From JBDTSW01 sp051004675 (lineage in GTDB: Bacteria > Actinomycetota > Thermoleophilia > Solirubrobacterales > 70-9), in contig JBPCKC010000013.1 in assembly GCA_051004675.1 (NCBI GenBank), positions 1 through 64,000 on the forward strand: a stretch of DNA of 64,000 nucleotides, given 5' to 3'. The position numbers and the translations under genes are program-made. Within the stretch, counting starts at the first letter, position 1. Each line of letters begins with the position of its first letter. The notes beneath the pieces were generated by a model that worked only from the letters and a program-made list of their open reading frames with translations, made no database searches and was not told the DNA's origin. Shown piece by piece: positions 8,578 to 17,978 of the stretch.

Positions 8578-9779
8578 CAGCCGCCGAGCAGCGAGCCCAG
8601 CTCCTCCAAGCCGCCCTCCCGCCCCTCGTCCGCTGGCGTGTCCGGGTCGTCCCTGGCCGGCACGTCGGGCTGGACGCCGTCGTCGGCCAGAGACTCGCCC
8701 TCGGAGGTCACGTACTCGCCGATCGTCAGATCCAGGGCGCCGCCGGCGCTGAGGCCGATCACCTCTTGCACGGTGTTCTTGCCGAACGTCCGGGTCCCGA
8801 CCAGTCTCGCCAGCTCGTAGTCCTGGAGGGCAGCGGCGAGGATCTCGGCGGCCGAGGCGGTGTCGCGGTTGATGAGGACGACCGTGGGGCGCTCCTCCAG
8901 CGCCTCGCCGGGCGCCTGATAGTCGCGGTCGCCCCCGCTGCGGGTGGAGGTGGAGACGACCACGCCGTCCTCGACGAACGTCCCCGCCGACAGCACGGCC
9001 TCGTTGAGCAGGCCGCCGCCGTTGCCGCGCAGGTCGAGCAGGAGCCCCTCGGCCCCCTCGCGGAACAGTCGCTCGATGGTCTCCCGCAGCTCGCCGTGGG
9101 CGCCCTCGGAGAAGGTGGCGAAGCGCACGTAGGCGACCTTCCGGGGCCCCTCGCTCGTCGGCGTCCGGACGATCTCGCCGTCGACGGCCGGCACCCGGAC
9201 CTCGGCGCGCTGGAGCACCACGTCGCGCGGTTCGGCTCCGTCCACCGGCTCGACGCGCAGCTCGACCTTGGTGCCCGGGGGCCCCTTGATGCGCGCCGAC
9301 GCGACGTCGGCCGGGGTGCCGGCGATGCCCTTGCCGTCCACGGCCACGACCAAGTCGCCGCGCTCGATGCCGGCGTCCTGGGCCGGGGTGTTCTCCAGCA
9401 CGCTCGCCACCCGCAGGCCGCGCTTCACCTCGGTGACGGTGAGGCCGACGCCGGAGAACTCGCCCGAGGTCGCCGCGTTCAGCTCCTGAAGCTGCTTGGG
9501 GCCGAAATAATGGGAGAACTCGTCGTCGTAGCGCTTGCGCAGCTCGTCGACCATCCCCCGCACCGACGAACCCTCCAGCGTGGCCGCGTCGACGTCACGG
9601 AAGTACTTGTCCTCGATGATCTCTCGCGCCTCGTCGGGCAGCGTCGGCTCCTCGTCGAGGAGGGACGTGAGCCCCCCCACCGCGAGCGCGAGGACGCCGC
9701 CGACCACGAGTCCCACGGCAAGCCCGCGGAGGAATCCACCACGGCGCGGAGCGTCGCCGCCGGGTTCGGTGCCCGCCAA
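8577..9779 (-). CDS. S41-family C-terminal processing peptidase
   Basis: The 400-residue protein has one N-terminal membrane anchor (about residues 15-41), a PDZ domain (about 95-180) and the tail-specific protease core. The Ser-Lys catalytic pair is visible as DTASAAEI (S309) and TFGKNTVQ (K334). The catalytic domain should lie outside the membrane. Residues after 370 are Asp/Glu/Gly-rich. It sits six bases after ftsX and overlaps rnr, so it is in the ftsEX operon, as in many Gram-positives. Probable function is removal of C-terminal tails from envelope proteins. Confidence 0.92.
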   Translation of the reverse strand: MAGTEPGGDAPRRGGFLRGLAVGLVVGGVLALAVGGLTSLLDEEPTLPDEAREIIEDKYFRDVDAATLEGSSVRGMVDELRKRYDDEFSHYFGPKQLQELNAATSGEFSGVGLTVTEVKRGLRVASVLENTPAQDAGIERGDLVVAVDGKGIAGTPADVASARIKGPPGTKVELRVEPVDGAEPRDVVLQRAEVRVPAVDGEIVRTPTSEGPRKVAYVRFATFSEGAHGELRETIERLFREGAEGLLLDLRGNGGGLLNEAVLSAGTFVEDGVVVSTSTRSGGDRDYQAPGEALEERPTVVLINRDTASAAEILAAALQDYELARLVGTRTFGKNTVQEVIGLSAGGALDLTIGEYVTSEGESLADDGVQPDVPARDDPDTPADEGREGGLEELGSLLGG

Positions 9780-9785
9780 GGCGCT

Positions 9786-10694
9786 CTAGACGCGCAGGAA
9801 GCGCCGGAGGGTGACCCCGCTGCCCAGAGCGGAGACGACGACCGCCGAGGCGATCAGCATGACGACCAGCGGCACGAAGCTGACGCTGGAGAAGTTGTCG
9901 ATGAGATTGAAATCCGCAGCGAGCGGGTCCAGGATGGTCACCTTGCCGAGTACAAGTATGCCGACCGCGATCACCGCGCCGGTAAGGCCCACGATCATCC
10001 CCTCGATCATGAACGGCCAGCGGATGAACCAGTTGGTGGCGCCGACGAGCCGCATGACCTCAACCTCGCGGCGGCGCGCGTAGATCGAGAGGCGGATCGT
10101 GTTCGCGACCAGAAGCAGCGAGGCAACGAGGAGCAGGACCGCGATCACGAGCAGGACGATCTTCACGGCGCCGGTGACCTGGCGGATGTCGCGCGCGTCC
10201 TGACGCTGGTCGACCACCTCCTCGATCGCCGGATTGATGGGCTGCGGCTTGCCGCTGGGGCCGGCCGGCTGCAGGGCCGCCGTGACCGACTCGAGGTTGT
10301 CGGGATCGTCGATCGAGACGTCGAAGGAGGGCGGGAGGGGGTTCGCGCGCAGCTCGCCGAGACTGCCCTTGAGGCCGCCCTCGAGCCGCTCGTCGAGGAT
10401 CTTGACCGCCTCTGACTTCGAGATGAACTCGGCGCCCGTGACGTGGTCGATTCCGGCGATCTGGTCGCGGACCTTGGCGACCTTGGCGTCCGAGATGTCG
10501 TTGAAGAGGAAGACGTTCAGCCCGATCTGGCTGCGCACGTCCTGCGCGGTGCCCTCGCTGGCCCGCAGCACGGGGATCAGCACGCCCAGGAGCAGGGTGG
10601 TGACCACGATCGTCACGATCGCCGCCAAGCTGGGCGCGGCCTGGCGGCGCAGCGCCCGGAAGGCCTCGGAGATGAAGAAGACGACGCGGCCCAT
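9786..10694 (-). CDS. ftsX: Cell division ABC permease FtsX
   Basis: The 302-residue protein has an N-terminal transmembrane helix (about residues 20-45), an extracellular domain (about 50-165) and three C-terminal helices, the standard FtsX topology. The ending ALGSGVTLRRFLRV and the segment RREVEVMRLVGATNWFIRWPFM, a conserved cytoplasmic contact with FtsE, are recognisable. It starts two bases after ftsE. FtsEX couples ATP hydrolysis to activation of periplasmic or extracellular peptidoglycan hydrolases; the M23 coiled-coil hydrolase at 32372-33553 is a candidate partner by type only. Confidence 0.95.
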   Translation of the reverse strand: MGRVVFFISEAFRALRRQAAPSLAAIVTIVVTTLLLGVLIPVLRASEGTAQDVRSQIGLNVFLFNDISDAKVAKVRDQIAGIDHVTGAEFISKSEAVKILDERLEGGLKGSLGELRANPLPPSFDVSIDDPDNLESVTAALQPAGPSGKPQPINPAIEEVVDQRQDARDIRQVTGAVKIVLLVIAVLLLVASLLLVANTIRLSIYARRREVEVMRLVGATNWFIRWPFMIEGMIVGLTGAVIAVGILVLGKVTILDPLAADFNLIDNFSSVSFVPLVVMLIASAVVVSALGSGVTLRRFLRV

Positions 10695-10696
10695 CG

Positions 10697-11560
10697 CTAC
10701 TGGCTGTCCCCGTTTATCTGTCCTTCGAGCCCCACGCCCATCTCGCCACGCAGGCGAACGGCGAACTCCTGGGTGGACTCGTCGTGGTAGGTGGCGCCGG
10801 CCTCGTCGCGGACCAGGCGGCCCTCCTCGAGCGCGATCACTCGGCGGCGCATCTTGTCCACCATCTCGCGGTCGTGGGTGACCACCAGCACCGTGGTCCC
10901 GGTGCGGTTGATCCGGTACAGAAGCTGCATGATCCCGATCGACGTCTCGGGATCGAGGTTGCCGGTGGGCTCGTCGGCCAGCAGGAGGGGCGGGTGGTTG
11001 ACGAACGCGCGGGCGATCGATACGCGCTGCTGCTCGCCGCCGGAGAGCTGGTCGGGATAGTTGTGGATCTTCGCCTGCAGGCCGACCAGGCGGATGATCT
11101 CGGGCACCTTGCTGCGGATGTCCGAGCGAGGGGCGCCGATCACCTGCAACGCGTACGCGACGTTGTCATAGACGGTGCGGTTCGGGAGGAGCTTGAAGTC
11201 CTGGAAGACGGTGCCGATACGTCGGCGAAGCAGCGGGACCTTCTTATCGGAGATCTGCTCGATGTCACGGCCGGCGATGAGCACCCGTCCGCTGGCGGCG
11301 CCGACCTCGCGGATCAGCATCTTGATCAGGGTCGACTTCCCGCACCCGGTGGGCCCGACCACGAACGCGAACTCCCCGCGCTCGACCTGAAGCGACACGC
11401 GCTCGAGGCCGACGTGGCCGCCCGGGTACACGACCGTGGCGTCGCGCAGCTCGACGATGGGCGGGCGAAACCCGTCCGGGCGGTGCCCGCGCGCGTCGCC
11501 GCGGCGTCCTCTCACGGCGCGTCCACGCCTTTGCTGTGTCCCCTGTCGGGCCATGCGCAT
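10697..11560 (-). CDS. ftsE: Cell division ATP-binding protein FtsE
   Basis: The ABC ATPase has Walker A GPTGCGKST at residues 69-77, signature LSGGEQQRV at 172-180 and Walker B LLLADEPTG at 192-200. Paired with ftsX it is FtsE. The N-terminus carries about 33 extra Arg-rich residues before the usual start IVELRDATVVYPGG, so the true start may be downstream (no better ATG is present); a C-terminal extension of about 30 residues is also present. It is the first gene of the minus-strand ftsE-ftsX-ctp-rnr-smpB run. Confidence 0.93.
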   Translation of the reverse strand: MRMARQGTQQRRGRAVRGRRGDARGHRPDGFRPPIVELRDATVVYPGGHVGLERVSLQVERGEFAFVVGPTGCGKSTLIKMLIREVGAASGRVLIAGRDIEQISDKKVPLLRRRIGTVFQDFKLLPNRTVYDNVAYALQVIGAPRSDIRSKVPEIIRLVGLQAKIHNYPDQLSGGEQQRVSIARAFVNHPPLLLADEPTGNLDPETSIGIMQLLYRINRTGTTVLVVTHDREMVDKMRRRVIALEEGRLVRDEAGATYHDESTQEFAVRLRGEMGVGLEGQINGDSQ

Positions 11561-11724
11561 CGTTCTTTCTTCGGCGCCCCCGCTATTCCTGCGCCGGGTT
11601 CCTATCCCCCCGATCGCGCAAGCGAAGCCGCAGTCGCAGGGTAGCGAACCGCGTTAGCGACCGCTCACACTTCGCTCACGCGGCGGTCGCACCCGTGCCT
11701 GGACGGCCCCCCGTCGGTTGTCGA

Positions 11725-11749
11725 CTCAGGGTCGCTCAGCGACCCTGAG
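11725..11749. terminator. Perfect hairpin between ftsE and the RTX gene
   Basis: CTCAGGGTCGCT (11725-11736) pairs exactly with AGCGACCCTGAG (11738-11749) around a single base. It lies 57 bases beyond the stop codon of the minus-strand RTX gene and upstream of ftsE. There is no T-run on either side, so it may be a factor-dependent or hairpin-only terminator, as is common in high-GC actinobacteria, or an RNA-stabilising structure. Confidence 0.5.
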
Positions 11750-11805
11750 GTGACAATGGATGGCCGGCTTGGAGCCCCGCGGCGTGCGGCCCCGCCCCGC
11801 CGGTC

Positions 11806-12297
11806 CTATTCGCAGTTGTGCTGGATGTCGTTCGGCCGCTGCGAGCAGGAGTCAGAGCCGGGGCCCCCGTTCATGGTGTCGGCGCCTCGGCCGCCGCGGA
11901 TGTCGTCGTCGCCCGCGCGCCCGCGCAGGGAGTCGATTCCGTCCTGGCCGCGGATGTCGTCGTTGCCGGAGCCGCCCTCGCCGATGTCGCCGCCCTCGCC
12001 GCCGTGGACCTCGTCGGAGCCGCCCTCGCCCAGCACCTGATCACCGCCGCTACCGCCGCAGAGCACGTCGTTGCCGCCGGCGCCGTGGACGATGTCGCCA
12101 CCGTGGCCGGCGGAGATCACGTCGGGGCCCGCGGTGCCCTGGAGGGTCTCGCCGCCTGCGGAGCCGACGATCGTGGCCGGGACCCCGCGGCACTCGGTCG
12201 GGGCGCCCTTGGCGTCCCCGCCGAGCGCGCTCGTGGCGAGCCCGAGCGTGGCGAGCGCCGCCAGCGTGGATGCGATGCGAAGCGGGCGGGCGCTCAT
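11806..12297 (-). CDS. Secreted RTX-repeat (hemolysin-type calcium-binding) protein
   Basis: The 163-residue protein starts with a signal peptide (residues about 1-26, ending ATSALGG). Nearly all of the mature part is RTX nonapeptide repeats of the GGxGxDxxx type, such as GGAGNDVLCGGSGGDQV, which form calcium-binding beta-rolls. It ends DSCSQRPNDIQHNCE, a Cys-bearing tail similar to that of the adjacent subtilisin. The start overlaps the subtilisin stop by four bases (ATGA), so the two are translated together. No enzyme domain is present. Confidence 0.85.
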   Translation of the reverse strand: MSARPLRIASTLAALATLGLATSALGGDAKGAPTECRGVPATIVGSAGGETLQGTAGPDVISAGHGGDIVHGAGGNDVLCGGSGGDQVLGEGGSDEVHGGEGGDIGEGGSGNDDIRGQDGIDSLRGRAGDDDIRGGRGADTMNGGPGSDSCSQRPNDIQHNCE

Positions 12298-14810
12298 GAC
12301 TCGCAGCGCCTCACCCTGTCGGCTGGCCTGGCGTCACAGCTGTCCCTGCCCGCCCCCCCGTTGATGTCGTCGGGCCCGGCGGCGCCCTCGAGGAAGTCGA
12401 CCCCCGGCCCACCTGACAACACGTCGGCGCCGAGGGCTCCGAAGAGCACGTCGTGGCCGGCGCTGCCCGTGAGCACGCCGTCGCCGGCCGAGTCGAAGAT
12501 GACGTCGTCACCGGCGCGCCCGGCGGTCCTGTCCTCGCCCTGGCCCGCGCAGACGAGGTCATCGCCGTCGCCGGTGCGGATCTCGTCGTCCCCGCCGCCC
12601 GCGAAGACCACGTCGTCTCCGCTGGTGCCGTGAAGGTCGTCGTCACCCGGCGTGCCCACGACCGTCGACGGCTGGCCCTGGCAGCGCGGCACGACGGTGA
12701 GCGTGAACTGATCGTCACCCTGGCCGGAGTCATCGTCCTGGACGGCCAGGGTGATTGTGTAGGTGCCCGGAGTCGGATACACGTGGGAGCCCGAGATGTC
12801 GCCCTCGTCCTGGGGCGGGCCCTGGGTGTTGACGGCGACGGCGGCGGGGTCGTCGAGATCACCGTCGCCCCAGTCGATCACGCCGGCGTAGGTGTCGTCG
12901 TAGCCGGGGTCGGTGAACGTCGCCTCGGCGTTCAGCGTGTCGCCCTCGGCGATCTCATCGTCCTGGTTGGGATCGACGGTGGTGGTCGGAGCGACGTTGC
13001 TGAGCGTCACGGTCGAGTCGTCGGTCACCATGTTGCCGTCGTCGTCCGTGACCCGAAGGCCGATCGGGTAGACGCCGTTGTCGCCCGCCTGGAACGAGGG
13101 ATTGACCCCCGTGGCGTCGTCGTAGGCGCCGTCGTTGTCGAGGTCCCACTCGTAGGCGGTGATCGACCCGGGCAGGGGATCCGAGGAGCCACTCCCGTCG
13201 AGGGGGATCGAGCTGCCCTCGGAGCCGGCGTAGGGGCCTCCGGCGTCGGCCGTCGGGCCGCCCAGCGCAGCCCGGAGGTTCGGCATCGGTCCGATATTGC
13301 CCGCCAGCGAGCCCATGGCCAGCTCCTGCGCCGTCGCCCCCGGGGCCAGCGCGGCGCGGGCCTGGAACGAATCGAGACCATCCGCGTCGCCGTTTTGCTG
13401 GGCGACGCTGGAGAGGACGGCGGCCGCGCTCGTCACGATCGGCGTCGCGCTCGAGGTGCCTCCGAACGTGTCCGTGTAGAAGAAGTCCGCTCCGTTCGGG
13501 TCCGTCTGGAGGTCTCCGTACCCCGTCGTGACCACGCACTCGCCGTAGCCGTGGTAGTCCACCCGCGGGCCGAAGTTGGAGAAGCTGGAGCGGCCGTGGA
13601 CCGGAGTGGTGCATCCCGGGTGGTTGGCCGCGCCGACCATGATCGCGCCGGAGTCGGCCTTGCCGCTGGGGAACGGGGGCCCTCCATAGATCGCCGTGTC
13701 GCCGAGATCCTCGTTGCCGTTGCCCGCCGGTTCCATGACGATGATCCCGGCCGCGGTCGCCGTGGTGATCGCGTCGTAGTTGGCGGCCGACCATTCGACG
13801 GGCACGCATCCCGACTGGTCCCCCGCCGCGCAGTTGCCGTTCGGGCCGTCGATCTGGACTTCGATGATCATGACGTCCCCCGCCACGAGGTTCATCCGCG
13901 CGACGTCGATCGCGGTCGCGAGCGAGGTGTTCTCGTCGTTCAGCCGGTTGACAAGCCCGAGGTCCGCCTGGTCCGCGGCGCCGGTGACGCCGAAGGTGTT
14001 CGCGTCACCGACCATCTCGCCGATCACCGCGGTGCCGTGGTCGTTGTCGGCCGGAAGCTGGGGGGTCCCGTTCGCGATCAGCGCGCCGTCCGCCTTCGAC
14101 AGATCCTCGTGCGTGAACTGCCACGCCCGCTCGATGTCGATGATCTCCACCTGGCTGCCCCGGCCACCGAGGACGGTGCCGGCGTAGTCGGCGTCGATCC
14201 CGGTCGGGGCCATCTCGCGGTAGTCCTGCTGCGCGACGAAGGAGGGTGTCGGCCCGGCATGGTTGGGCTCGATGTCGTTCGGCTCCGGCTCGGCGATCTC
14301 GACGATCGCGAGCGCGTTCAGCCCATCGATCAGGGCCTCGAGATCGGTCCCGGCCGGAAGCGTGAGCTGGTACCAGAGGTTGGGGTCGGCGAGCTCACGC
14401 CCAGAGGTCCGCTCGATCCGGTCGGACTGGCGGTCGAGAGTCGCTTCGGAGGCGGCGTTGAAGATCCGTGCGATCCGAGCGCCTGGATACCGGTCCATCA
14501 CTGCTCGGAGCGGGCCCAGTCGGTCGGCCTCGAGCGTCGTGAACTCGCCGCCGCGCTCGCGGACGAACGTGCCCTCGTCGAACTTCACCTGGATGGTCCG
14601 CCGCGAGTCCCCCGGCTCGAGCTCGGTGTGCTTCGGCTTCGCTGGCACCACGCGCTCGACCTTGGCCCCCGGGAACGGCGATGCCCCGAGCGGGGCATCC
14701 AAGCCGGCCGAGCCCTGGCCGGAGGCCGAGGCCACGGGAACGATGCCAGCGAGAAGCGCGGCGGCCGCGGCCGCGAACCCCCGGCAGTCAGGTGAGGCCC
14801 CCAAGTCCAC
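12294..14810 (-). CDS. Secreted subtilisin-like S8 protease with PKD-type and RTX repeats
   Basis: The 838-residue preproprotein starts at GTG 14810 with a hydrophobic leader. The S8 triad is visible: D225 (VEIIDIERAW), H258 (DNDHGTAVIGEM) and S453 (GGTSSATP), with oxyanion Asn at N364 (PAGNGNED). Two PKD-like beta-sandwich domains follow (about 510-700), with YEWDLDNDGAYDD and VIDWGDGD. RTX repeats fill about 710-838, and the tail DSCDARPADRVRRCES resembles that of the next gene. The C-terminal RTX part suggests calcium-dependent folding after export. The Asp-motif context (IID followed by I) is slightly unusual. It overlaps the downstream RTX gene by four bases. Confidence 0.9.
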   Translation of the reverse strand: MDLGASPDCRGFAAAAAALLAGIVPVASASGQGSAGLDAPLGASPFPGAKVERVVPAKPKHTELEPGDSRRTIQVKFDEGTFVRERGGEFTTLEADRLGPLRAVMDRYPGARIARIFNAASEATLDRQSDRIERTSGRELADPNLWYQLTLPAGTDLEALIDGLNALAIVEIAEPEPNDIEPNHAGPTPSFVAQQDYREMAPTGIDADYAGTVLGGRGSQVEIIDIERAWQFTHEDLSKADGALIANGTPQLPADNDHGTAVIGEMVGDANTFGVTGAADQADLGLVNRLNDENTSLATAIDVARMNLVAGDVMIIEVQIDGPNGNCAAGDQSGCVPVEWSAANYDAITTATAAGIIVMEPAGNGNEDLGDTAIYGGPPFPSGKADSGAIMVGAANHPGCTTPVHGRSSFSNFGPRVDYHGYGECVVTTGYGDLQTDPNGADFFYTDTFGGTSSATPIVTSAAAVLSSVAQQNGDADGLDSFQARAALAPGATAQELAMGSLAGNIGPMPNLRAALGGPTADAGGPYAGSEGSSIPLDGSGSSDPLPGSITAYEWDLDNDGAYDDATGVNPSFQAGDNGVYPIGLRVTDDDGNMVTDDSTVTLSNVAPTTTVDPNQDDEIAEGDTLNAEATFTDPGYDDTYAGVIDWGDGDLDDPAAVAVNTQGPPQDEGDISGSHVYPTPGTYTITLAVQDDDSGQGDDQFTLTVVPRCQGQPSTVVGTPGDDDLHGTSGDDVVFAGGGDDEIRTGDGDDLVCAGQGEDRTAGRAGDDVIFDSAGDGVLTGSAGHDVLFGALGADVLSGGPGVDFLEGAAGPDDINGGAGRDSCDARPADRVRRCES

Positions 14811-14847
14811 TGACGCGAGCCTACAGCAGGCCCTCGTCCACCGCCGG

Positions 14848-15846
14848 CTAGGTCCACTCGGGGCCGAACAGGGGCGGCCGCGAGACGATCGGCTTCAGCA
14901 CGAGCGCCTCGCGGACGCGGTCGGCGATCCCGCGAGCGGTGAGGCCGAAGTGCTCCATGCACGCCTCGCCAGTCCCAGAGACGCCGAACTCATCGCCCAT
15001 TCCGACCGCGAAGATCGGCACGGGGTGCTGCTCGGCGGCTACCTCGCGGACCGCGTCGGCAAGCCCCCCCGCGACCCGGTGCTCCTCGGCCGTGACCGCG
15101 ACTCCGGTCTTCGAGAGCGATTCCAGCACCGTGCCGGAGTCGAGTGGCTTGATGATCGCGACGTTCAGGACCTCGGCCTCGACGCCGTCCTCGCGCTCGA
15201 GCGACTCGGCGGCGTCCAATGCCCGCCACACCATGTGCCCTGTGGCGACGATCGTGATGTCCTTGCCCTCTCGCACCACGTCGACCCCGTCGCCGAGGGT
15301 CTCGGGGATGTCCTCGTAGACGACCGGCGTAGCCGGCCGGCCGAAGCGCATGTACATCGGCTCGTCGCGCTCGTAGGACTCCATCGTCGCCCGGTAGGCC
15401 TGGTTGTAGTCGGCGGGGACGATCACCTGCATTCGCGGCATCGCCCGCATCAGCGCGATGTCCTCGATCATCTGGTGTGAGGCGCCGTCCTCACCGAGGG
15501 AGACGCCGCCGTGGGAGGCGCCGATCCGCACCGGCAGCTCGTTGTGGGCGATCCCCAGGCGCACCTGGTCGTAGGCGCGCCCCGACGCGAAGATCGCGAA
15601 CGTGGAGCAGTACGGCCGCTTGCCCGTGGCGGCGAGGCCGCACGCCATCGACATCATGTTCGCCTCGGCGGCTCCGCAGTTGAAGAAGCGCTCGGGGAAG
15701 CGCTTGCCGAACTTCATCGACTGCGTGGAGACGGCCAGGTCGGCGTCGAGGGCAACCACGTCCTCATGCGCCTCGCCCAGCTCGACCAGTGCGTTTCCGT
15801 ACGCCTGCCGGGTCGCGGTGGGCTCGGTGACGGCGCCGGCGGCCAT
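14848..15846 (-). CDS. Transketolase C-terminal subunit
   Basis: I place the start at ATG 15846, giving 332 residues; a longer in-frame reading through the next gene is an artefact. The protein has the transketolase pyrimidine-binding domain (about residues 10-175, with GVSLGEDGASHQMIEDIALM) and the C-terminal transketolase domain. Together with the adjacent N-terminal subunit it forms a split transketolase that moves two-carbon units between sugar phosphates using thiamine diphosphate. The ATG overlaps the upstream stop codon as ATGA, implying coupled translation and a stoichiometric complex. DXS-like substrates cannot be excluded. Confidence 0.88.
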   Translation of the reverse strand: MAAGAVTEPTATRQAYGNALVELGEAHEDVVALDADLAVSTQSMKFGKRFPERFFNCGAAEANMMSMACGLAATGKRPYCSTFAIFASGRAYDQVRLGIAHNELPVRIGASHGGVSLGEDGASHQMIEDIALMRAMPRMQVIVPADYNQAYRATMESYERDEPMYMRFGRPATPVVYEDIPETLGDGVDVVREGKDITIVATGHMVWRALDAAESLEREDGVEAEVLNVAIIKPLDSGTVLESLSKTGVAVTAEEHRVAGGLADAVREVAAEQHPVPIFAVGMGDEFGVSGTGEACMEHFGLTARGIADRVREALVLKPIVSRPPLFGPEWT

Positions 15847-16772
15847 CAGGCCTCCTCCCCGTGGAGCGCCTTGGTCTGGGCCTCGAGCTTCGCGTCGAGC
15901 TCCTCGAGCGCCTCGGTCGCCTGCTCGGGAGTCGGCGGCTTGCCGTGGAACCCGAAGCGGCCCTCCATCGAGGAGACGCCGCGGCCCTTCTTCGTCTGGC
16001 AGACGATGGCGGCGGGGCGCTCCAGGGTTCGGCTGCGCTCGAGGGCATCGACGATCGCGCCCATGTCGTGCCCGTCGATCTCGACCGTGTCCCAGCCGAA
16101 AGCCTCGAACTTGGCCCGCACGTCGCCGGTGTCCATGACCTCCTCGGTCGTGCCGTCGGTCTGCAGGTGGTTGTAGTCGACGATCGCGGTGAGGTTGGTG
16201 ACGCCGAAATGCGGCGCCGCGGTGGCCGCCTCCCAGGTCTGGCCCTCCTGGATGTCGCCGTCGGAGAGCAGGCCGAAGACGTGCGCGGTGTCGTCCAGCC
16301 CGTCGAGGCGCAGCGCGAGCGCGATGCCCACGCACATCGACAGGCCCTGCCCCAGCGAGCCCGTGGCGACCTCGACGCCCTCGGTGCGGCTCATGTCGGG
16401 GTGGCCCTGGAGCTGGGCGCCGATCTGACGCAGACCCATCAGATCCTCCAGCGGGAAGTAGTCGTTGTGCGCCAGCGCCGCGTACTGGATCGGCGCCGCA
16501 TGCCCCTTGCAGAGGACGAACCGGTCGCGCTCCGGCCAAGCGGGGTTCGCGGGGTCGTGGCGCAACACCCGGTAGTACAGCGCGGCGACGATGTCGGCCG
16601 CCGAAAGCGAGGAGTCGAGGTGCCCGGACTTCGCGACGGCGAGCATCCGCACGCACTCCGCGCGGAGCATCGTCGCCCACCGCTCGAGCTCGGTGATCGA
16701 GGCGGTCTCGCCGGCGCCCTCGGAGCCGCGCGCCGGCGGTTTCGGGTCGGGCACGGGCCTCAGGTGACTCAT
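15846..16772 (-). CDS. Transketolase N-terminal subunit (thiamine diphosphate-binding)
   Basis: Start chosen at ATG 16772 (MSHLRPVPDPKPP), giving 308 residues. The thiamine diphosphate motif runs from SDGDIQEGQTWEAA (about residues 150-163) to NLTAIVDYNHLQ (about 174-185), as in transketolases. SGHLDSSLSAADIVAALYY and CKGHAAPIQYAAL are family hallmarks. It needs the downstream subunit for a complete active site. No pentose-phosphate neighbours are in view. Confidence 0.88.
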   Translation of the reverse strand: MSHLRPVPDPKPPARGSEGAGETASITELERWATMLRAECVRMLAVAKSGHLDSSLSAADIVAALYYRVLRHDPANPAWPERDRFVLCKGHAAPIQYAALAHNDYFPLEDLMGLRQIGAQLQGHPDMSRTEGVEVATGSLGQGLSMCVGIALALRLDGLDDTAHVFGLLSDGDIQEGQTWEAATAAPHFGVTNLTAIVDYNHLQTDGTTEEVMDTGDVRAKFEAFGWDTVEIDGHDMGAIVDALERSRTLERPAAIVCQTKKGRGVSSMEGRFGFHGKPPTPEQATEALEELDAKLEAQTKALHGEEA

Positions 16773-16946
16773 CCCGCCGAGCGTACCGGCCGGAGCCGCC
16801 TCGGATGTGCTCTGACGTTCAGGTGACGCCACCGGGAACGAGGCTATGCCCGGCCGTGGACGGAACCCGCTGCTGCGGCTACCCGCAAATTGCACGGTCG
16901 TGGGACGATCGAGCAGGTCGCGGCGGCCAGAGCGAACCGCCTCACC

Positions 16947-17978
16947 TCAGCCGATCGCGACCATCCGCTCGATCGGCACCCGGGCGCGCTCGGCCAGCTC
17001 GGGTGGCACCTTCACCTCGAACTTCATCTCGCGCAGGCCGTCGCGGAGCTTCGGCAGCGTGATCATCTTCATGTACTTGCAGAAGGCCATCCGGTTGGCC
17101 TCGACCAGCTTCGCCTCCGGGGCGGCCTGCTGGAGCGGGTAGAGCATCCCGTTCTCGGTGGCGACGATGAACTCGCCGCCCGGGTTGGCCTCGACGTGCT
17201 TGAGCATCCCCGACGTCGAGAGCATGTGGACGCCGTCGGAGGCGATGTCGCCCGAGGCCACGTACTCGAGGGCCTGCGTCGAGCACCCGCACTCGGGGTG
17301 GATCAGGAACTCGGCGCCGGGGTGCTCGGCGCGCACCGAGGTGATGTCTTCCGGGCGGATGCCGGCGTGGACGTGGCACTCGCCGTCCCAGACGTGGAAG
17401 CGCGCGTAGCGGTCGGGGTCGTCGGGCAGGCCCAGCTCGCGGGCCACGAACGAGCCCAGCCACATGTCGGGTCCGAAGAGGATCTCGGTCTCGGGCCCGC
17501 GGGTGGCCCAGATGTGCTCGACGACCTTGACCGCGTTCGAGGAGGTGCAGCAGTAGTCGGTCTCGGCCTTGACCTCCGCCGACGTGTTGACGTACATGAC
17601 GACGACGGCGCCGGGATGCTCGGCCTTCCAGGCGCGCAGCTGGTCGGCGTTGATCGAGTCGGAGAGCGAGCAGCCGGCGCCGAGGTCGGGGATGAGGACG
17701 GTCTTCTGGGGGGAGAGGACCGACGCGGTCTCGGCCATGAAGTGGACGCCGCAGAAGGCGATGACCTCGGCGTCGGTGGACGCCGCCTGGCGCGAGAGCT
17801 GGAGCGAGTCGCCGGTGAAGTCGGCGACGTCCTGGATCTCGGGCACCTGGTAGTTGTGGGCGAGGATCACGGCGTCACGCTCGGCCGCGAGGGCGCGGAC
17901 CTCGGCGGTCATCCGCTCGACGTCCTCCCGCGAGAGGTCGGGTGTCGTGATGGGCTGGAGTGTCGGGAGCTCTTGCAT
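16947..17978 (-). CDS. nadA: Quinolinate synthase NadA
   Basis: The 343-residue protein condenses iminoaspartate with dihydroxyacetone phosphate to quinolinate in de novo NAD synthesis. LAHNYQVPEIQDVADFTGDSL and FCGVHFMAETA are diagnostic. The [4Fe-4S] ligands are probably C103 (DLGAGCS), C230 (HPEC) and C300 (MAFCKYMK). It lies away from nadC (19586-20437) with mutM and a SnoaL-like gene between. nadB is not in the window, so the iminoaspartate source (NadB or aspartate dehydrogenase) must be elsewhere. Confidence 0.96.
   Translation of the reverse strand: MQELPTLQPITTPDLSREDVERMTAEVRALAAERDAVILAHNYQVPEIQDVADFTGDSLQLSRQAASTDAEVIAFCGVHFMAETASVLSPQKTVLIPDLGAGCSLSDSINADQLRAWKAEHPGAVVVMYVNTSAEVKAETDYCCTSSNAVKVVEHIWATRGPETEILFGPDMWLGSFVARELGLPDDPDRYARFHVWDGECHVHAGIRPEDITSVRAEHPGAEFLIHPECGCSTQALEYVASGDIASDGVHMLSTSGMLKHVEANPGGEFIVATENGMLYPLQQAAPEAKLVEANRMAFCKYMKMITLPKLRDGLREMKFEVKVPPELAERARVPIERMVAIG

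Noticed and set aside
12453..14795. 780-codon open frame opposite the subtilisin gene
   Set aside because: Antisense shadow of a gene with a complete catalytic triad; composition is not protein-like.
15847..16680. N-terminal extension fusing both transketolase subunits into one 610-residue frame
   Set aside because: The extension is out of frame with the real N-terminal subunit and only reads its complement frame; both subunits have their own starts joined by ATGA.
16773..16946. Spacer between nadA and the transketolase N subunit checked for a riboswitch
   Set aside because: No conserved motif for thiamine or NAD-linked riboswitches is visible.
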